DNA from: Paramecium sonneborni
Taxonomy: Eukaryota; Ciliophora; Oligohymenophorea; Peniculida; Parameciidae
Reading direction: 5' to 3'
DNA length: 64,000 nucleotides
Assembly: GCA_905182985.1 (NCBI GenBank)
Contig: CAJJDN010000022.1
Location: forward strand, 399,450 to 463,449
In this document: in pieces, positions 57,799 to 64,000 of the stretch
How positions within the stretch are numbered: position 1 is the first letter of the stretch
Layout of the letters: each line of letters begins with the position of its first letter
Program-made: the position numbers and the translations under genes
The notes under the pieces: generated by a model
Seen by the model: only the letters and a program-made list of their open reading frames with translations
Told to the model about the DNA's origin: nothing
The model's database searches: none

Positions 57799-58619
57799 AT
57801 GAGATAACAAATTTCTGCACCTGCTTATGGAGTAGGATATAAGGCTCCATTTTCTCTAAATTGCTAAGGAGCTGTGAAATTAATCTCTTAAGCCTCGTTT
57901 TAAAATTAAGTTCAACCAATAGGTTAACAGTAATAACAAAATTTCCCATAGCAAATAAATAGATAAGTTTATCCAATTAATGGGAATGTAAATTAAATTA
58001 GGAATACATGGGATTAATAAGGGGGAGTTTAAAGAATATAAACAACTCATGGGAATGCACCTGTATAAAACTAATTATAGGTTGTTGATCTGCAGTAAGT
58101 AGAGGAACCTTGGAGAATAAAGGTTAAAGAATTAGAAAATAGAATATATGAATTGGAGGCTCAACAATAAATTAAATTGGATGATGAGGATGAGGAAAGT
58201 GAATTATCTCAAGCATATAGTTAAATTTAATAGTTAGTTAATACAATAAAAATATTACAAGACGAAATTCAGTAATTATAAGAGAAACTTGAGTAGAAAT
58301 AAAATTTGATAGATGGTTATGATAGACATATATTAGAAAAGGATAAAGAAATTGAAGAAGCTAATTAATATATTTAAGAATTACATGGGTAATTGGAAGA
58401 ATAAACTACAAATGTAGAAGAAAAACACAAATACTTGTTCGATGAGGTAAATACATGGAAAAAGAAGTTCATAGAATAAAATAAGTAAATTTTTAAATAA
58501 ATTTTAGAGAATTTCATTAAAAGTAGGAAGAACTGATGATTTTGTAAGCTGAATTAGACAATCTTAAGAATGCTCAAATAATTATTGGGAAATCAAGTGA
58601 TTATAAGCAGAACAAATGA
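57799..58619 (+). CDS. Coiled-coil protein with Gln-rich head, 265 residues
   Basis: Start MRQQISAPAYGVGYKAPFSL. The first 110 residues are Gln/Asn/Pro-rich (VQPIGQQQQQNFPQQINRQ). A coiled coil follows (KVKELENRIYELEAQQQIKL, acidic DDEDEESELS, LQDEIQQLQEKLEQKQNLID, EVNTWKKKFIEQNK). A 23-nt intron precedes EFHQKQEELMILQAELDNLK. Exactly 266 codons with the stop. Probably cortical or basal-body structural, by analogy only. Confidence 0.7.
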
Positions 58620-58679
58620 CACCAAAGTTATGAGTGAGAAATTATTATTATTAATAATTTAATTATTTATTATACAAAA

Positions 58680-59072
58680 ATGTTGTAAAAATGCATTCAA
58701 TTAGCTAAATCAGCTCAATTTTCATAAATGGTTAAATCTTACACAAGTTTATCTCAACATAAATGGTTAGACTATGATTAAACTCATAAAGTACTTAAAT
58801 AAATTTAAATATAAGAAATCTCTCTAAACTCATAAAAGCAGAGCAGAAGAATTTATACATAAGATACCTGTAATCGAGGTGGATTCTGATATTGTTAGAT
58901 GTTTGGTAATTATAAAAAAATTATAAATGATAAGGGAGGAACTCATATTAATGCAGGACATCCTTAAGTGTATATAAAATTAGATACAAGAACAGAAGGT
59001 ACTCCTCAGACATGCAAATATTGCGGATTATCATATGTCAAAAAGATGGGTCATGAATCACATCATCATTGA
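58680..59072 (+). CDS. NDUFS6: NADH dehydrogenase [ubiquinone] Fe-S protein 6 (complex I 13-kDa subunit)
   Basis: An N-terminal mitochondrial targeting-like segment (MLQKCIQLAKSAQFSQMVKS) precedes IPVIEVDSDIVRCLGGTHIN and AGHPQVYIKLDTRTEGTPQT, then CKYCGLSYVKKMGHESHHH. The zinc-binding pattern C ... GHPxVYIxLD ... C-x2-C of NDUFS6 is complete. Introns of 25 and 29 nt leave exactly 113 codons. Accessory zinc subunit of respiratory complex I. Confidence 0.92.
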
Positions 59073-59238
59073 GGAATAATAATAACATTATAATAATTAA
59101 TAAATATAATATATGAGTCTAATTTACAATACTCATAACTTAGGTATAATGGTATAATCCAACAAAGATCTAGCAATATCTATAGGGTTTGATATTGATT
59201 TTGAATAGTTATTTTTTAAATATTTTTTAACTTAAGCT

Positions 59239-62200
59239 TCAACTTCCAATAACTAAATAATAGTATAAAAATTACTTCTTGATCAGTAAATACAATACTT
59301 ACTTAATCATAGTCATCCTTTTTGTTGATGTTAATACATCTCATAGTTTAATAAGTGTTAATGGCATTTTTAATAGTTTCAATAGAACAACTTTCATAAT
59401 GTTCCATAATATGTTCTCCATACATCTATTCTGCAAAACCTTAAATTTAAGTAATTAATTCTGACAATTCAAATGTTGTATTTGTGTCACTTACTCTTTT
59501 TAATTAATATAAATAGACAATTGTAGACCAATAGCATTCAACTAGAGGCCAAATAAGTGAGCATGTAAATTAAGATGCCTACTCACCAAATTATTGATTA
59601 ACTCTAATTTTTTCAGAGACTTTTTCTAAAACATTTTTGTCTATCATGGATTAAATAAAACTTATCATTTATTCTTTAGATGTAATTCGATTTCTTATAA
59701 CATATTCTCTTTTTAATAATTTTAATAAGAAATCACTCTCTTCCCATAATCTTTCTACACTTACACCTTCTTTATGAGATAATAAATGTCCAAATCCATT
59801 CAAAGCACAACAAACAATTCCTTCACTAAAAAATATATGGGCTAATTGATTCCTATAATAACTTAATAATAATATGCTCTTATATTCTTATTTAGGTATT
59901 AATGTTAATTCAAATACATTTTTCTTCTTTTTATCAACTAAATCTTATAAAAATCCAATTGAATTTCTTACTGCTACATCACTTTATCCATTATTTGTTA
60001 TAGAAGTCCTTGCTCCTCTTTTTGTAATCTATCTTAATACCCATTCAAATCTTTTTATCAATTAATCTTCTGTTATTCCTCTTCTATTCATTAATAACAA
60101 TGCTGAAACTATTCCTGTTGGCATAACTACCATTTCTTCTATTAATTAATAAGCCACTTCATAACCTAAAGTTTCAACTCCCTTTTTACGATCCCTAATA
60201 TTATCAAAAGATTCTAATCCTTATTATTATGACCATTCTTTTACTGATATCATTTTACCAAATCCTACATGAATCCTACCAAAATTGGATGATAATATTT
60301 TTATTGCCTTTATTACTCTTATTAAAGATTCTTTAACTTTCTCTTCACCCAATAATTCATAAGGATATGTATCAGCTTCTAATACCTTTTCATAATTTAT
60401 TGTAATTGGTAATATTGTTGCATCAGGAATCTTTTTATCAAACACAGCATCACAAACAATACTTAACAATCCAAATTTTGGATTTAAAGTCTTTCCTGTT
60501 CTAGATCTTGTTCCTTCTATAAAAAATTCTAGATAACATTCTTCAATTAAGATTCTTTAAACATATTCATAAAAAATAGCTTTATATAAGATATTATCTT
60601 CCAATTATTTCCTTTTTAAAAAGAATGCTCCAGAGGCTCTTAAAATTGTTGGAATTAAAGCCATTGATAAGAAATCTTCTGCAGCTGCTATATGAGGACA
60701 TTTTATCTTGTAAGAGAAAAAAACATAAGAACACTAAAAAATAAAAAAAAGAGATATACCATTATAAAATCTATATATGATCTATGCGTTGGCATAAATA
60801 TTAATGGACCTTTAGTTTTCTAATCATAATTTTAAAGTTCTAATAAAGCGGGTTCGTTTATTTAAACTTTTTCATATATTTATCTAAACACTTTAGTTAT
60901 AAACCAAGCAAACATTCTTAGGATTCCCATATTATAATTTGCAAACATAACTTCACAAATATCAATACCTTATTTTTCAATATTTTAATGCAATTTCTCA
61001 AGATTAAGTGTTGTTTGTTAATATTTTTTAGATTTCTCTTCAACTAATTATTTTATAACTGATTAAACTCTCTAAGAATTCATTACCAGACTTATCTACT
61101 CTTTTGTAGTTTTTGTTTTGAAATCTTAACCATTATTAAGACACCATTCAATATCACTAAAATATGACTATTAATTTCTTTAACTAAGAACATCAGTGCT
61201 CTATTCATTTAATTCTCTTGTTTAATCTTTTAAGATATATTTTTGAATTCCCCAATTAAATCTTTCCAAATATTGTCTCCAATTCAATTTTTCAATATCT
61301 ATATTAAAATGCTGTTTTTCAGATTCACTCAAGAATTTTATAAGTATATTACTTTTGGAACTATCAAAAATCCATTCATTTATGACAAATGGTCTGAAAG
61401 TATCATTTATAGATTCAGCTCTATCAATAATCTTTTTCAATCTTTTTGCCTAAATTTTCATTTCTTTATTTCCAATTTTATTTGCTACTTAATAATATAT
61501 TAAAGATGGAGCATTTTTAACTTTTGACATAATCTTAAATATTTTTTCATTTTTATAAAATGTTAAATTTGGTTTTGAAAATTATTGTGAACTAGGTGAT
61601 CTAGTCCAAAATAAAGCGTTTACTTCTTTTGCTAATTACCATGTCATAGGATTTTTTGCAGAAGAACAACAATGATAGACACTTACTTCTTTTCTTCCAT
61701 TTTAATATGCTCCAACAGATAAAATAAAATCAGATACATAATCTACAGGTACTTAATCTCCAATTAAACATTCATCACCATTTAAAGTTTTTATTAATCC
61801 TAAACCAACAAAAAAGAAAATGGCACTACTTGCTACCAAACTATCAATCCAACCAGGTGTTGGATCCTTCCATGAAGCTCCTACTATTGAAGGTCTTACA
61901 AAAGTCAATGGAAAATTTGGAGCCCTGTTTTGTACTAATAATTTTTCAGCTATACACTTTGTAAATGTATAAGTGTTAGGAAAATCTCCAATAATATCTT
62001 TCACATTCTTCTCCAAAATACTTACAGGTGTCTTCAATAATTAAGACACTAATTATTCCAAATTCTCTTAATTAGGATCATATATTTTCTCTTCTATATA
62101 ACCAGCCTTATCTGAATTCACATATGCAGTTGATATATGAATAAAGTTTTCTAAATTTTTTATTTTTTATGCTAATGCTATAAATCTTTATGGACCCCTC

Positions 62201-62670
62201 ACATTTATTTATATTGCATCATCTAATCTTGCATTAAAATCTACACTTGCAGCACAATTAATAATTATCTAAGAATTATTTGTTAGCTTACATTCACATT
62301 TTCAATTATTATATTTTTATCATTCTCAGCCATTCCTAAACCTTCCTTTAACATATCCCCTTCAATAGGAATAATCTTCTCAATTATAAATTTTTCAAAA
62401 CCACCACCATATATCTATCTCAATCGATCAAAACACTATTTTAATATTTATTTCTTACTTATGAATCCAAAATTTCACGTTTAAATCTTTCCATTAAACT
62501 GCTACCTTTCTTTTATCTAATCAGAACATAAATACATCCAACATTTGGCAAACAACGCAAAGTCTTCTCTAACAATACTTTACCCACAAATCCTTTTAAA
62601 TATAACAAAAAGGCTTACCAGTACATCCTGTTATAAATAGCACCTTTCTATTATAATATTCTTATAGCAT
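59239..62670 (-). CDS. Bifunctional fatty acyl-CoA reductase / DHAP acyltransferase
   Basis: The N-terminal half is an alcohol-forming fatty acyl-CoA reductase: MLQEYYNRKVLFITGCTG, 26-nt intron, GFVGKVLLEKTLRCLPNVGC (NADPH-binding TGxTGFxG), IINCAASVDFNARLDDAIQ, NFIHISTAYVNSDKAGY, YTFTKCIAEKLL (Tyr-x3-Lys), FVRPSIVGASWKDPTPGWID. The C-terminal half is a PlsB/GNPAT acyltransferase: GPLIFMPTHRSYIDFIM (HxxxxD), LRASGAFFLKRKQLEDN, LEFFIEGTRSRTGKTLNPKF, ATILPITINYEKVLEADTY. No stop separates them. Together they make fatty alcohol and acyl-DHAP, the two inputs of the alkyl-DHAP synthase step of ether lipids. A comparable fusion is known in Tetrahymena (FARAT). The last exon (stop 59239-59241) is tentative. 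Confidence 0.9.
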
Positions 62671-63723
62671 TTAATAATTAATTTATGGAAAAAAATAAAT
62701 ATTTATTCATATTCTTCACTAATTCAAGATTAAAGAAATCCTTGTGATCAAAATTTTGAACTTCATTAATGGAAGGATTAAACCATAAAGATTTTTTAGT
62801 CTATATAATTCTCCTATTAAGAAATTATTAAATAATTCTTGAAAAAAACAAATAGTTTAGAAAATTCATCAATTTATTAAATTTATTATACTTTTAATAC
62901 AATTTAGAAAAATACTAAATTACACTCTAATATATATAACGATTATTAATGATTGTTAAAATCATCTATAGTTATACTATTTTCTTATAAATTATTAATT
63001 TCAAATTTTTTATTGGATACTATTCTTAAATATGTCAAAATCCAATGAATAGATATAATTTTTGGTTGTTGTAATAAAATCTATATATTATTTTCGTTAT
63101 ACAGAAAATTCAACTATAATTTTATACAATTAATTATCCTAAATTACTAAAATTAAAAATTTTTTGTCAATAATGACTTTTTTTTGTTCATTTTTTGAAA
63201 AAATTCTTAAAATTGTTTTTTCTGCCAAAATAATATCTACGCTTTCATTTATAAATTTAGTAGTTCTTAATAATTTTGGTACTCTTTATTTGCATTTTAT
63301 TATTACGTTTTGATAGAGATTTAGTATATTTATAATTAAACAAAGAGTAAAAACTAAATAAATTTTTGGAAAATAAAATTCGGTTTAATCGTTTACCTTA
63401 ATAATTTATTATTAATTCTACAAATCATTAAATTTTTTGTAATTTTAGTTTTAATTTTATGAGCAATTAGTTTATTTTTGAAAAGATATTTTATTTTTAA
63501 TGATTAATTGTAATTAAATTTAAGTATAAATAGTCATAATTCCTTTATTTAAAGGTTTATTTGCAACAATCCTAAATAAATTTCTTTTTCAATATAATAT
63601 AAATTGTAATTAGATAAATTATTCTTTAAGCTAGAGTTCTTAAGAAGATAGTTGCATGAATGATTATTAATAAAAATATTAAATTTAAATTTTAATAATT
63701 GTTTTTATGTATTTATTCAATCA
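62671..63723. other. Intergenic, about 1 kb
   Basis: AT-rich. Immediately upstream of the FAR start, on the minus strand near 62710-62810, a protein-like stretch (SLWFNPSINEVQNFDHKDFF) appears without a clean intron linking it to the enzyme. It may be an upstream exon, a remnant, or chance. Nothing is seen in the rest. Confidence 0.4.
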
Positions 63724-64000
63724 TCATAATGGTTAAGATGATTTGTATAGCTCTTGCTTTAATCTGTCTAAATATGTTCCTTGAAGCAAAGCTATATCAA
63801 CAAGAACTGATCCTACTAAATAAGGGTCAATATTAGCAGCAGGTCTTCGGTCTTCAAAATATCTAAATATTTAAAAATTAAGTATACCCTTAACCTAATT
63901 CTTTGGTAATGACAGGAATTCTGACTGAACCTCCTCTAGAACCATCTCCCCAAGTAAATTTTCCATATTCACTTGTTTCATGAGCACCTGTTAATCTATC
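63724..64000 (-). CDS. Glutamine synthetase, C-terminal part (cut by window edge)
   Basis: Only the last exons are in the window: DRLTGAHETSEYGKFTWGDG, SRGGSVRIPVITKELGQ, 25-nt intron, GYFEDRRPAANIDPYLVGSV, LVDIALLQGTYLDRLKQEL, stop TGA 63724-63726. TGAHET, NRG-like SRGGSVRIP and GYFEDRRPxxNxDPY are the glutamate- and ATP-binding blocks of eukaryotic-type (GSII) glutamine synthetase. The 5' part lies beyond 64000. Confidence 0.93.

Noticed and set aside
61222..62037. Short frames inside the FAR region taken as separate small genes
   Set aside because: In the ciliate code they belong to one continuous reductase domain; the breaks are TAA/TAG codons, read as Gln.
1..64000. tRNA, rRNA, CRISPR arrays, insertion sequences, telomeric repeats, prophage
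   Set aside because: No cloverleaf with a T-loop motif, no spaced repeat array, no transposase frame and no C4A2/C3A3 tract was found. The isolated CCAACCCC words near 32.7 kb are single, not tandem.

Overview
The window reads as macronuclear DNA of a ciliate, almost certainly a Paramecium. Long reading frames run through TAA and TAG (read as Gln) and end only at TGA. Nearly every gene is interrupted by tiny introns of 22-31 nt, mostly 23-28 nt, of the form GTA...TAG. Composition is very AT-rich, genes are packed on both strands with gaps of tens to a few hundred bases, and one gene looks like a trichocyst matrix protein. I reconstructed exons by hand. For most genes the coding length is an exact multiple of three after intron removal, which is my main check on coordinates.

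Layout. 0-9 kb: a small unknown gene, a secreted/type I membrane protein, a B-box protein, a trichocyst-matrix-like protein and a multi-pass membrane protein (-), the last beside an exact 1,287-bp duplication around a single N. 8.8-14.2 kb: kinesin-6-like motor (+), a divergent protein kinase (-) and a short gene. 14.2-20.3 kb: a 1,249-residue unidentified protein and replication protein A large subunit (both -), the latter with a poly-Gln run written almost wholly in TAA. 20.3-26.5 kb: gene-poor stretches, ribosomal P1, a two-pass membrane protein (family member A) and a small membrane protein. 26.7-31.7 kb: coiled-coil protein, EF-hand protein, ribosomal protein eL8, SANT protein and coiled-coil protein. 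31.7-33.6 kb: decayed sequence with a GC-rich island. 33.6-38.5 kb: alpha-COP and the Fe-S scaffold IscU. 38.5-41.2 kb: a dual-specificity-phosphatase-like protein whose catalytic Cys is Ser. 41.3-47.1 kb: coiled-coil protein, katanin p80 and cytoplasmic dynein intermediate chain. 47.1-49.9 kb: an F-BAR-like protein split by a second exact duplication (994 bp) around a single N. 50-56 kb: family members B and C flanking a five-EF-hand protein. 56-59 kb: MYCBP-like, two Gln-rich/coiled-coil proteins and NDUFS6. 59.2-62.7 kb: a fused fatty acyl-CoA reductase / dihydroxyacetone-phosphate acyltransferase. 63.7-64 kb: 3' end of glutamine synthetase.

Functionally this is ordinary housekeeping: cytoskeleton and transport, DNA replication, translation, vesicle coat, mitochondrial Fe-S and complex I assembly, ether-lipid synthesis and nitrogen assimilation. 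I see no mobile element, CRISPR array, rRNA or tRNA gene, and no clear novel multi-gene system. The points most worth a second look are the two unmerged contig overlaps, the bifunctional ether-lipid enzyme, the Cys-to-Ser phosphatase, the three dispersed two-pass membrane paralogues, the GC-rich island near 32.7 kb that may be a structured RNA, and several intron oddities.
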